Assembly (NCBI GenBank): GCA_041687575.1
Contig: JAWLBS010000077.1
Coordinates: 1 to 17,040 of the forward strand
Length of the DNA stretch: 17,040 nucleotides
Direction of reading: 5' to 3'
Origin: JANYLN01 sp041687575
GTDB taxonomy: Bacteria > Planctomycetota > Phycisphaerae > UBA1845 > JANYLN01
Both the position numbers and the translations under genes were made by a program. The notes beneath the pieces were generated by a model that saw only the letters and a program-made list of their open reading frames with translations, had not been told where the DNA came from and ran no database searches. Of the stretch, positions 1 to 9,847 are shown piece after piece; within the stretch, counting starts at the first letter, position 1; each line of letters opens with the position of its first letter.

Positions 1-31
1 GGGGCGGGCACGGCTGCGCCATGCCCGCCCC
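1..31 (-). terminator. Strong hairpin downstream of groEL-B, probable terminator
   Basis: A perfect 10-bp inverted repeat, GGGGCGGGCA (1-10) and TGCCCGCCCC (22-31), encloses a second 3-bp stem (12-14 with 18-20). Read on the minus strand it begins 33 nt after the groEL-B stop. Any T-run that would complete an intrinsic terminator lies beyond the window edge, so rho-independent termination is inferred only from the stem and its position. Confidence 0.55.
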
Positions 32-64
32 TGATCTGCCATTATCAATATGCAGGCGGGCCGT

Positions 65-1684
<1,620 letters not shown>

Positions 1685-1718
1685 CGTATTTCCTCTGCCC
1701 GATAGGCATGCGGCCGGC

Positions 1719-1739
1719 CCGGCGACTTGCCGCCGCCGG
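1719..1739 (-). other. Small hairpin in groES-groEL-B spacer
   Basis: A 6-bp inverted repeat, CCGGCG (1719-1724) and CGCCGG (1734-1739), has a 9-nt loop. It lies in the 75-nt spacer between the groES stop and groEL-B. No T-run follows on the minus strand, so it looks more like an RNA processing or stability element than a terminator. In such GC-rich DNA a chance stem is also possible. Confidence 0.25.
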
Positions 1740-1759
1740 ACCCGCGCGTCAGGACCTTC

Positions 1760-2074
1760 TTACTTTTCCACGACCGCCAGCACGTCGCTCTCGCGCATGA
1801 TCATCAGCGTCTCGCCGGCCACCTCGACCTCCGTGCCGCTGTACTTGCCGTAGAGCACCACGTCGCCGACCTTGACCAGCAGGTCCGCCCGCTTGCCGCT
1901 GTCGAGCGTCTTGCCCGGACCCACCGCGACCACCTCGCCACGCTGCGGCTTCTCCTGGGCGGTGTCCGGCAACACGATCCCGCCGGCCGTCTTCTCTTCC
2001 GGATCCGACGGCTTGACCACAATCCGATCGTCGAGCGGACGCAACGCCTTGACCTTCGCACTCGCAGTTGCCAT
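1760..2074 (-). CDS. groES: Co-chaperonin GroES
   Basis: This is the 10-kDa lid of the GroEL chamber, 104 aa, forming a heptamer. LRPLDDRIVVKP at 11-22 is the conserved N-terminal strand region. AGGIVLPDTAQEKPQ at 30-44 is the mobile loop, and its I33-V34-L35 tripeptide binds the GroEL apical domain. RGEVVAVGPG (45-54), VKVGDVVLYGKYSGTEV (67-83) and the C-terminal RESDVLAVVE complete the fold. The ATG at 2074 is chosen over a longer upstream reading because CTCTCCC at 2081-2087 (GGGAGAG on the coding strand) is a ribosome binding site 6 nt away and family homology starts here. It lies between two groEL genes and is the only groES in the window, so it presumably serves both. A short AT-rich leader (about 2090-2120) precedes it. 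Confidence 0.97.
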   Translation of the reverse strand: MATASAKVKALRPLDDRIVVKPSDPEEKTAGGIVLPDTAQEKPQRGEVVAVGPGKTLDSGKRADLLVKVGDVVLYGKYSGTEVEVAGETLMIMRESDVLAVVEK

Positions 2075-2197
2075 GTCAGTCTCTCCCGTATATCTCTTTA
2101 TTCCAAAAAGTTTTTTACTGTCGCCGGCCTCGCGGGCCTGTCGGGCACCCGCCGGCCGGCGGACCTGAACCGCACGCGGGCCGCTTCTCCAAACGAA

Positions 2198-2216
2198 CCT
2201 GAAGCGTAAGCGAGGG
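2198..2216. repeat. CCTGAAGCGTAAGCGAGGG element, candidate dispersed repeat
   Basis: The 19-nt sequence CCTGAAGCGTAAGCGAGGG lies in the groEL-A/groES spacer. I recall near-identical CCCGAAGCGTAAGCGAGGG-type sequences scattered between genes in Planctomycetota, but only one copy is present here, so repeat status rests on memory. Confidence 0.35.
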
Positions 2217-2223
2217 TGTCGCC

Positions 2224-2268
2224 CGCCCCGCACACGCGGGGCGATTCAGGCAGCCGGGCTCACCCGGC
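2224..2268 (-). terminator. Tandem hairpins after groEL-A
   Basis: Two perfect hairpins follow the groEL-A stop on the minus strand. The first is GCCGGG-CTCA-CCCGGC (2253-2268), 8 nt after the stop. The second is CGCCCCGC-ACAC-GCGGGGCG (2224-2243). Neither has a T-run, so they may partly end transcription, block 3' exonucleases, or uncouple groEL-A levels from groES-groEL-B. A role as a full terminator is uncertain. Confidence 0.4.
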
Positions 2269-2276
2269 GGCGGGGT

Positions 2277-3989
<1,713 letters not shown>

Positions 3990-4029
3990 TGACGCTACCT
4001 CCTTTCAAGCCGAAACATCGCAATCGTCC

Positions 4030-4043
4030 GTTGTGTGTACAAC
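4030..4043 (-). other. Small leader hairpin before groEL-A
   Basis: GTTGT (4030-4034) and ACAAC (4039-4043) form a 5-bp stem with a 4-nt loop inside the predicted 5' leader of groEL-A. It leaves the ribosome binding site free. A regulatory role is speculative. Confidence 0.25.
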
Positions 4044-4069
4044 CTCCGCGCCTTCGCCTGCACATAACA

Positions 4070-4086
4070 TGCAAACGCAGTGCCAA
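4070..4086 (-). promoter_or_regulatory. Sigma-54 (RpoN) -24/-12 promoter of groEL-A
   Basis: The minus strand reads TTGGCACTGCGTTTGCA. This has TGGCAC at -24, five nt, and TTGCA at -12, with exactly 10 nt between the invariant GG and GC. Including the flanking CGGAT and TGT, only one defined position (T for G after TGGCAC) departs from the published consensus MRNRYTGGCACGNNNNTTGCWNNW. Predicted +1 is the A at about 4059, giving a leader of about 70 nt before the groEL-A ATG. No good sigma-A pair and no CIRCE repeat (TTAGCACTC-N9-GAGTGCTAA) were seen in the same spacer. Confidence 0.7.
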
Positions 4087-4109
4087 TCCGCATCTTTTCG
4101 GAAGCGATC

Positions 4110-4136
4110 ATAAGTGCTTTAGAAATGGCTGCTTAT
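4110..4136. promoter_or_regulatory. Candidate activator site upstream of the sigma-54 promoter
   Basis: ATAAG (4110-4114) and CTTAT (4132-4136) form an interrupted palindrome in an AT-rich patch (about 4108-4142) that contrasts with the GC-rich surroundings. It lies about 50-77 nt upstream of the predicted start. An enhancer-binding-protein or DNA-bending site is expected near a sigma-54 promoter, but the arms are short and the assignment is weak. Confidence 0.25.
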
Positions 4137-4206
4137 AAAAGGGTGCCAGACCGGGCGGCTCCACCCCCTCTGCCAGCGTGACAGCGCCCCTACCCCCGGC
4201 CTTTCC

Positions 4207-4227
4207 GGCTGTGCCAATGTGGCAGCC
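4207..4227 (-). terminator. Hairpin at the 3' end of the SurA-N-like gene
   Basis: TGCCA-ATG-TGGCA (4212-4224) is extended by GGC (4207-4209) and GCC (4225-4227) with a 2-nt bulge. It touches the stop codon on the minus strand. No T-run follows, so it is only a candidate terminator or 3'-end stabiliser. Confidence 0.3.
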
Positions 4228-5429
4228 TACCAGGGCCGGGTGAAATCCACCTGCCGACCCGGCACGGCCGCGTCCCCGAAGTCCTGCTGGAAGTACCCCC
4301 AGAACGCCTCGCGATACGCCGCGTCGTCGATCTGGAAGGCACCTTTGGCCCGCTGTTCCTTCAGGAAGGCCTCGTACGCCCCGACCGGCTCGAGCCGGCT
4401 GGTCGATGTCAAAATGACCGTCCCGCCGTAAAACTCGTACAGCGAGCGGGATAGCTTCCACGTCCGGATCATCCGCTCGGCGATCTGCCGGTTGACCTGC
4501 CCGTCGGGCGTGGCCGGATCCAGGCTGCCCCCGCGCCCCTGGCGCCGCATCGCCTGCTGGTAGGCCGACAGGTCGGCCGGGACAACCTCGATCCCCATCT
4601 GTTTGCAGTACATCTCCAGCAGCGGGTCCAGGATCATCTGCGTCAGGCGGGCCCGGCTTTCCGGCGACGGCCCGCGCGGCAGGCCCGACTCGACCTGCGA
4701 CCGGTCGATCGGCTGGTTGTAGACCCGGGCGATCACGTCGGCCTGTGGGCGAGGCGCCGGCTCACTTCGGTCCCGCGGCCGCTCACCACCCTCGCCCCCC
4801 CACTGCCGCTCGCCGCCCTTGGGCCGGATGCCCATATCCCGCTCGAGGTCCTCCATGAACGCGCTGACGTCGCTGCTGGTACCTTGCAGCATCTGCAGTG
4901 CCGCCCCCAGCAGGGCGGCCGTATCGTCGCCGGAACCGGCGCCGGTCTGTCCGCTACCGGCCTGGCCGCTGCCGCCCTGGGCCCCCGCCAGCAGCCCGAG
5001 CAGGTCGTTCACTGACACGTCGCCCCCGGCGGCGCCATCGGCCGAGCCGGGTTCCTGCAATGCATGCTGCAACTGGTTGAGCGCATCCTGCGGCCGACCC
5101 TGCTCCTTGAGCTGCTGGGCCTGCTGCAACGCCTCGAGCAGACGGGCGTCCCGCGACGACACATCGACCGGCCGGCTCGCCGCCGGCGCCTCGACAACCG
5201 CCGCCTGTGTCGCCACTGCCTGACTCGACTGTTGCGGCGCCGGCTCCGCGGCGGCCGGTTGGACCACCGCCGGCTGCGCAGCAGATGCCGCGTTGGCCTG
5301 CACATCCGCCGTGCCCGCCCCTCCTCGCAAGAGCAGGAAGTAGACAGCCACCCAGCCGGCCGACACCGCAACCACCAGCGAACCGATCAGGATCCAGTCC
5401 CGCCGCCTGACATGCCCCGAAACCTGCAT
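4227..5429 (-). CDS. Membrane-anchored protein with SurA-N-like C-terminal domain
   Basis: I do not recognise a named family over its full 400 aa. After MQVSGHVRRRD, one hydrophobic segment (about 12-34) is likely an N-in signal anchor that places the rest outside the cytoplasmic membrane. Residues 40-90 are a low-complexity Ala/Pro/Gln/Val linker. Residues 94-127 look like a single TPR-type helix pair (EALQQAQQLKEQGRPQDALNQLQHAL in outline). Residues 145-230 are Gly/Gln/Ser-rich. The part from 231 (ARVYNQPIDRSQVE, then helices to about 335) resembles the N-terminal chaperone domain of SurA/PpiD-type periplasmic foldases, but no parvulin PPIase domain follows. The ATG has GGAGG (complement of 5436-5440) 6 nt away. 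It is the last gene of a run after two SDR genes. The chaperone-like role is inferred. Confidence 0.8.
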   Translation of the reverse strand: MQVSGHVRRRDWILIGSLVVAVSAGWVAVYFLLLRGGAGTADVQANAASAAQPAVVQPAAAEPAPQQSSQAVATQAAVVEAPAASRPVDVSSRDARLLEALQQAQQLKEQGRPQDALNQLQHALQEPGSADGAAGGDVSVNDLLGLLAGAQGGSGQAGSGQTGAGSGDDTAALLGAALQMLQGTSSDVSAFMEDLERDMGIRPKGGERQWGGEGGERPRDRSEPAPRPQADVIARVYNQPIDRSQVESGLPRGPSPESRARLTQMILDPLLEMYCKQMGIEVVPADLSAYQQAMRRQGRGGSLDPATPDGQVNRQIAERMIRTWKLSRSLYEFYGGTVILTSTSRLEPVGAYEAFLKEQRAKGAFQIDDAAYREAFWGYFQQDFGDAAVPGRQVDFTRPW

Positions 5430-5599
5430 GAGGTGCCTCCGTAATCAGGCCACCACTCACCCGCCCCCGCCCTCCGAGCCGCCAGAAACGACGCAACGCC
5501 TCACCACCCGCATATACCTGAATCACGGGCCTATCGTTGCTGTTGCGCCGGACCACAGACCGTGCCGCCCGTGCCCCCCCGAGCGTTGACGCAGGGCGT

Positions 5600-6598
5600 C
5601 TACCGCTCCTGCTCCTTGAGCCACGCCACCGACCGCTTGACGCCCTCTTCGTAGCCCACCGTCGACTGCCAACCCAGCTCCCGACGAGCCTTCTCCGGCG
5701 TGAAGAACGTCCGCCGGCCGTAGAGCCAGATCGCGTAGCGGGTGATCATTGGCGGCTTCTTCCTCTTGAGGGCGCGGCCGAACAGCTCGAACAGGAACGC
5801 CGCCCGGTACGCCACGCCATATGGCACCGACCGGGTCACCGGCGGGCAGCCCAGCTCTTTGGCGAGCAGGTCCACGAACTGCTTCTGCGTGATCTCGCCG
5901 TCGCTGCAGACGGCATAGACCTCGCCGATCGACTCGGGTCTGTCAGCCGCAAGGACGCACGCCTCGGCAACATTGCCCGCGTAGGTCACGTTGAGCTTGT
6001 TGTCGCCCGGGCCGACCAGCTTGATCTTGCCCGTGCGGATCATCCGCGCCATCCGCGGCAGGGTCGCCCGGTCCCGCGGACCGTACATCCAGCTCGGCCG
6101 GATCACCGTCACGGGGATCTTGTGCCGGTTGTAGTAGTCCATCACCATCTTTTCCGCCTCGACCTTGGCGCGGGTGTAGTAGGACCACTTGTGGACATTC
6201 ACGCCCAGCGGGGCCGACTCGTCCACCACCTGCCCCTCCTGGTTCGGGTGGCCGTAGGCGCTCAGGCTCGAGATGTGGATCAGACGCCTGGTGCCCAGTT
6301 CGCACACCACGTCGAGCACGTTGCGGGTGCCGTCGATGGAGATCTGGACGAACTCGTCCCAGGGCCCCCAATCGCCCACGCGGGCGGCCGAGTGGTAGAC
6401 ACAGTCGACGCCCTGCATCGCCTTGCGGAGCGACTCGGCGTCGGTCACGTCGCCGTAGGCCAGCTCCACCCCTTGCGCCTCGAGCCACGAGGTATCGCTG
6501 GTTCGCCGCACGAGGGCCCGTACGGGCCGGCCGCGGCTGACCAGCTGCTCGACGATATGACTGCCCAGAAGGCCGGTTGCGCCGGTTACGAGATTCAT
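5600..6598 (-). CDS. Extended-SDR NAD(P)-dependent epimerase/dehydratase/reductase
   Basis: This is a 332-aa extended short-chain dehydrogenase. The Rossmann motif TGATGLLG lies at 5-12. D50-V51 follows the second strand in the adenine-binding position. VYHSAA at 67-72, HISSLSAYG at 108-116 and the catalytic Y141-x3-K145 (YTRAK) are intact, and RPSWMYGPRD (167-176) is the usual substrate-binding region. The sequence style (YHSAARVGDWGPW, DGTRNVLD) is closest to 3-beta-HSD, dihydroflavonol-reductase or HpnA-like members, so the substrate may be a sugar nucleotide, sterol/hopanoid-like lipid or other alcohol. The start at 6598 is preferred over an ATG 11 codons upstream because the fold begins here and AAGGAAG (complement of 6605-6611) is 6 nt away. 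It follows the second SDR gene by 89 nt, probably in one operon. Confidence 0.92.
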   Translation of the reverse strand: MNLVTGATGLLGSHIVEQLVSRGRPVRALVRRTSDTSWLEAQGVELAYGDVTDAESLRKAMQGVDCVYHSAARVGDWGPWDEFVQISIDGTRNVLDVVCELGTRRLIHISSLSAYGHPNQEGQVVDESAPLGVNVHKWSYYTRAKVEAEKMVMDYYNRHKIPVTVIRPSWMYGPRDRATLPRMARMIRTGKIKLVGPGDNKLNVTYAGNVAEACVLAADRPESIGEVYAVCSDGEITQKQFVDLLAKELGCPPVTRSVPYGVAYRAAFLFELFGRALKRKKPPMITRYAIWLYGRRTFFTPEKARRELGWQSTVGYEEGVKRSVAWLKEQER

Positions 6599-6687
6599 GT
6601 CCGACTTCCTTGTCTGCGATGGTCGCGGCATCAGAGGCCGCGTGCCAATGGGTTACAACTTGAATGACCGCCCGTCCGCCACGAGGG

Positions 6688-7614
6688 TCACAGGCTCCCG
6701 CTCTCCCGCCACCAGTCGATCGTCCGCGGCAGCCCCTCCGACAGCGGCACCCGCGGCTGATAGCCCAACAGCTCCTTCGCCTTGCCGAGGTCGCCGACGT
6801 ACCGCATGATCTCGCCCGGCCGGGCCGGCTCATAGCGGGCCTGGGGCCTTTTGCCCAGGGCGAGCGAGATGATGTTCACCACATCGACCAGCGTGCTGCC
6901 CTGGCCGTACGACAGGTTGAACGTGTTGTTGCGGACCCGCCCGCCAACCAGCGAGTCAACCCCCAGCATTACCCCTGAGACGCAGTCATCGACGTAGGTG
7001 AAGTCCAGCACCTTCTCCCTGCCGTACACCACGATCGGCTCGCCTTGCTGGATCTTGCGGATGAACAGCGGGATCACCCGCTCCATCCGCTCCAGGTCGT
7101 TGTCGAACCGGCCGTAGACGTTGCTGAACCGGTAGACCAGGTACGGCAGGTTGTAGCACTGGCCGTACGAGTAGATCATCGCCTCGCCGGAGATCTTGCT
7201 GGCCGAGTAGGGACTCTCGGCGACGACGAAGTCGGCCGCCGCCTCCTCGGTCACCAGGTGCTTGATATCGCCGTAGACCTCGCGGCTGGAGCCGAAGACG
7301 ATGGGCACCTCGTGGCGCCGGCAATACTCCAGGACCGGAAACAGCATCCGGATGTTGTCGAACGCCCGCTCAGGATGCTCGACCAGCTCGAAGACCTTGG
7401 CGTACGCCGCCAGGTGCACCACGACGTCGACCGGCCCGTTGGCGATCTCGTCGGGCCCGGCCTTGCTCAGGTCGACGATCCGGGTGGGGATCTGGTCGGT
7501 CCAGGTGTTCGGCCGGACGTCCACACCCGTAACCTGGTCGCCCCTTTTGAGCAGGGACAGCCCCAGGTTCGTGCCGATCTGTCCACTCGATCCGGTGATC
7601 AATACACGCAGCAT
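6688..7614 (-). CDS. NAD-dependent nucleotide-sugar epimerase/dehydratase (GalE-like SDR)
   Basis: This 308-aa extended SDR has the Rossmann motif ITGSSGQIG at 6-14, D32 (GVDVR) for NAD ribose binding, HLAAYAKV at 67-74, GSSREVYGD at 108-116 and the catalytic Y136-SAS-K140. RFSNVYGRFD, VVYGREKVLDFTYVDD and a C-terminal segment typical of UDP-glucose 4-epimerase, GDP-mannose epimerase and related sugar dehydratases follow. The sugar cannot be assigned. The start at MLRVLITGS is chosen because the longer upstream reading has no homology and runs through the promoter. Only a weak ribosome binding site (AGGTAGGG in the 20 nt upstream) is seen. A TATAAT promoter sits about 50 nt before it. It heads a likely three-gene unit with the second SDR and the SurA-N-like gene. 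Confidence 0.94.
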   Translation of the reverse strand: MLRVLITGSSGQIGTNLGLSLLKRGDQVTGVDVRPNTWTDQIPTRIVDLSKAGPDEIANGPVDVVVHLAAYAKVFELVEHPERAFDNIRMLFPVLEYCRRHEVPIVFGSSREVYGDIKHLVTEEAAADFVVAESPYSASKISGEAMIYSYGQCYNLPYLVYRFSNVYGRFDNDLERMERVIPLFIRKIQQGEPIVVYGREKVLDFTYVDDCVSGVMLGVDSLVGGRVRNNTFNLSYGQGSTLVDVVNIISLALGKRPQARYEPARPGEIMRYVGDLGKAKELLGYQPRVPLSEGLPRTIDWWRESGSL

Positions 7615-7660
7615 GTAAGCCCTACCTGTTGTCAGATTTCCACAAAACCAAAGAAACGGG

Positions 7661-7689
7661 ATTATAAAGACCCCCTCCTGCCGGGTCCA
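7661..7689 (-). promoter_or_regulatory. Sigma-A promoter of the epimerase operon
   Basis: On the minus strand TGGACC (complement of 7684-7689) and a perfect TATAAT (complement of 7661-7666) are separated by exactly 17 nt. The predicted start near 7654 gives a leader of about 40 nt to the ATG at 7614. It is the best -10 box in the window, within a locally AT-richer stretch. Confidence 0.55.
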
Positions 7690-7707
7690 GCAAGCGGCGG
7701 AGGCTCT

Positions 7708-7845
7708 CGGGGGTCCGAACCCCGTGGCGCGAGGGCCGGGCGTTTCCCCGGGGGGCAGATCCCGCTGAAGGCTCCAGGCATTGGTGCCCCAAGGAGATTG
7801 GATCGTCGATTCGGATGCGAGCATTGCTGCCAGGAATCAGCCCCC
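7708..7845 (+). repeat. Dispersed intergenic repeat, copy B (diverged)
   Basis: The sequence begins GGGGTCCGAACCCC and aligns with the reverse complement of 13590-13735. ACCCCGTGGCGCG is identical (7719-7731 versus complement of 13714-13726), followed in both by GGGCCG and TTTCCCC. A 25-nt block at 7775-7799 (CAGG-AT-GGTGCCCC-AAGGAGATT) matches complement 13641-13666 with two substitutions and one 1-nt gap. TTCGGATG recurs further on. The right boundary is approximate. Confidence 0.7.
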
Positions 7846-7911
7846 CAAGCGGGCCGCTCTGCCACTGATTACCAGATACACCCTGTAGCGGCCAACGGAA
7901 CGACAGGCGGC

Positions 7912-7940
7912 TTGAACCGGGGGCAGACAAAAGGTAGCAT
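7912..7940 (+). promoter_or_regulatory. Candidate sigma-A promoter of iorA
   Basis: TTGAAC (7912-7917) and TAGCAT (7935-7940) are separated by 17 nt, each matching four of six consensus bases. The predicted start near 7947 gives a leader of about 75 nt that contains an 8-bp hairpin before iorA. Confidence 0.4.
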
Positions 7941-7970
7941 GTTGTCTTTAACTGCCCTGCAAACCCATGC

Positions 7971-8004
7971 TTGCGGCCGCCGGGGCCTCCCACGAGGGCC
8001 GCAA
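7971..8004 (+). promoter_or_regulatory. Leader stem-loop before the iorA ribosome binding site
   Basis: TTGCGGCC (7971-7978) and GGCCGCAA (7997-8004) form a perfect 8-bp stem with an 18-nt loop. It ends 4 nt before GGAGGAA (8009-8015). It could set translation efficiency or act as a 5' stabiliser. No known riboswitch class is recognised. Confidence 0.4.
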
Positions 8005-8020
8005 TGTTGGAGGAAGTGCG

Positions 8021-9847
8021 TTGATCGAATTGCTTTCCGGAAACCAGGCCTTCGCCCGCGGGGCGTACGAGGCGGGCGTCACCGTCGCGTGCGGCTATCC
8101 GGGCACGCCGTCGACCGAAATCCTCGAAAACGTCGTCCACTTCAAGGACGACATCTACTGCGAGTGGGCGCCCAACGAGAAGGTGGCCTTCGAAGTTGGC
8201 GCCGGGGCCGCCATCGCCGGGGCCCGCACGATCGTCACGATGAAGCACGTCGGGCTGAACGTCGCGGCCGACCCGCTGATGACCCTGGCCTACACCGGCA
8301 TCAAGGGCGGGTTCGTCGCGATCGTGGCCGACGACCCGGGGATGCACTCCTCGCAGAACGAACAGGACACCCGCCAGTACGCCCGGTTCGCCAAGATCCC
8401 CATCTTCGAGCCGAGCGACTCGCAGGAGGCCAAGGACTTCATCCGCATCGCCCTGGAGGTCTCCGAACGGTTCCAGATCCCCGTGATCGTCCGCTCGACC
8501 ACGCGGATCAGCCATTCCCGCAGCCTGGTGAGCCTCGGCGAGCGGACCGCGCCGCCGAAGGTCGGCTTCGAGAGGGACATCCGGCGGTTCGTGCCGATCC
8601 CGGCCCACGCCCGCGCGATGCGCATCCAGCTCGAAGAGAAACTCGCCGCGATGCGCGACGCCGCCAGCGACGCAGCTGTCGTCGCCGACGGGTCGATGCC
8701 GTCCGGCGGCAACGGCAAACAGGCTCCAGGCGCTACCGCTCGAGCCAACCGCATCGAGTGGCGCGACCGGTCGCTGGGCATCATCGTCGACGGCATCGCC
8801 TACCAGTACGTCCGCGAGGTCTGGCCCGAGGCCAGCGTGCTCAAGATCGGCTGGGCCTACCCGTTCCCGGACAAGCTGCTGCGGGATTTCGCGGCTGGGG
8901 TCAAGCGCGTGCTGGTGGTCGAGGAACTCGACGACTTCCTCGAAGAGCACATCAAGGCGCTGGGCATCGCCTGCGACGGCAAGAACGTCGTGCCGAACAT
9001 CGGCGAACTGACCGCGCCGCGGCTGGAGGCGACACGGGCGAAGATGGAGGGCCGCCAGCACAAGGCGCCACCGCCGGTGCCACAGGCCGCCGACCTGCCC
9101 GCCCGCCCGCCGGTGCTGTGCGCGGGCTGCCCGCACCGGGGCGTTTTCCACGCCCTGGGCAAGTACGACGTGGTCGTCACCGGCGACATCGGCTGCTACA
9201 GCCTGGGGACGCTGCCGCCGCTGGGGCGGATGGACACCATCCTGTGCATGGGCGGCGGCGTGTCGATGGCCCACGGCATGGACAAGGCCGGCGAGGGACG
9301 CAAGGTCGTCGGCATGGTCGGCGATTCGACCTTCTTCCACAGCGGCATCACCGGCCTTCTGGACATCGCCTACAACAAGGGCACCTCGGTGATCATCGTG
9401 GTCGACAACCGCACCACGGCGATGACCGGCCACCAGGATCACCCCGGCACCGGCCAGACACTGATGGGCGAGGCAACCTTCGAGGCCAGCATCGAGGCGA
9501 TCGGCAAGGCCTGCGGCATCCAGCGGGTCCACACGGTCAACCCGTACGAGATCGACAACGTGGTCAAGCTCCTCGGCGAGGAGCTCGAAGCGGCCGAGCC
9601 GAGCCTGATCGTCTCGCGCTACCCCTGCCCGCTGCACGAGAAGAAACCGGTCGGCAAGACCCGCATCGTCAACGAGGACGCTTGCAAGAAGTGTCGCCTG
9701 TGCCTGAAGCTGGGTTGCCCGGCGATGGAGGGGAGCGAGGGGCAGGCCCCGCACGTCAACGAGACGCTCTGTGCGGGCTGCTCGTTGTGCCAGCAGGTGT
9801 GCAAGTTCGGCGCGATCGCGATCGCCGAGGAGGTGAGCCAGGCATGA
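8021..9847 (+). CDS. iorA: Indolepyruvate ferredoxin oxidoreductase, alpha subunit
   Basis: This is the large subunit of the cytoplasmic IOR complex. It oxidatively decarboxylates aryl-2-oxo acids (indolepyruvate, phenylpyruvate) to aryl-acetyl-CoA and reduces ferredoxin. It has 608 aa from the TTG start. GYPGTPSTE (25-33) marks the N-terminal PFOR pyrimidine-binding domain. CAGCPHRG (367-374) and the TPP/Mg motif GDSTFFHSG (434 on) with VVDNRTTAMTG mark the TPP domain. A C-terminal ferredoxin module carries two [4Fe-4S] sets: C555, C558, C561, C566-P and C584, C587, C590, C594, the last followed by Lys instead of the usual Pro. TTG at 8021 is preferred to ATG at 7967 because GGAGGAA lies 5 nt away and MIELLSGNQAFARGAYEAG is where homologs begin; the ATG falls just before the leader hairpin. 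The stop overlaps iorB by ATGA. Confidence 0.95.
   Translation: MIELLSGNQAFARGAYEAGVTVACGYPGTPSTEILENVVHFKDDIYCEWAPNEKVAFEVGAGAAIAGARTIVTMKHVGLNVAADPLMTLAYTGIKGGFVAIVADDPGMHSSQNEQDTRQYARFAKIPIFEPSDSQEAKDFIRIALEVSERFQIPVIVRSTTRISHSRSLVSLGERTAPPKVGFERDIRRFVPIPAHARAMRIQLEEKLAAMRDAASDAAVVADGSMPSGGNGKQAPGATARANRIEWRDRSLGIIVDGIAYQYVREVWPEASVLKIGWAYPFPDKLLRDFAAGVKRVLVVEELDDFLEEHIKALGIACDGKNVVPNIGELTAPRLEATRAKMEGRQHKAPPPVPQAADLPARPPVLCAGCPHRGVFHALGKYDVVVTGDIGCYSLGTLPPLGRMDTILCMGGGVSMAHGMDKAGEGRKVVGMVGDSTFFHSGITGLLDIAYNKGTSVIIVVDNRTTAMTGHQDHPGTGQTLMGEATFEASIEAIGKACGIQRVHTVNPYEIDNVVKLLGEELEAAEPSLIVSRYPCPLHEKKPVGKTRIVNEDACKKCRLCLKLGCPAMEGSEGQAPHVNETLCAGCSLCQQVCKFGAIAIAEEVSQA

Larger units (their letters stand above)
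7615..8020. other. Divergent intergenic region (406 bp)
   Basis: This region separates the minus-strand epimerase operon from plus-strand iorA and shows no plausible gene. From left to right it holds the epimerase promoter (7661-7689), a diverged dispersed repeat (about 7708-7845), an iorA promoter candidate (7912-7940) and an iorA leader hairpin (7971-8004). Open readings through it run into antisense frames of neighbouring genes. Confidence 0.8.

Noticed and set aside
3990..4226. CIRCE operator (HrcA) upstream of groEL-A
   Set aside because: No TTAGCACTC-N9-GAGTGCTAA repeat is present. AAGTGCTTTAG at 4113-4123 is a partial look-alike without a matching arm.
4954..5556. A longer or alternative gene start upstream of the SurA-N-like gene (ATG at 5556)
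   Set aside because: It is in a different frame from the anchored protein, lacks motifs, and the 5429 ATG has its own ribosome binding site and a coherent signal anchor.
7709..7725. A tRNA T-arm-like CGGGG-TTCGGAC-CCCCG on the minus strand
   Set aside because: The loop has G where tRNAs have a nearly invariant A. No acceptor, D or anticodon arm fits around it, and the same sequence belongs to the dispersed repeat.
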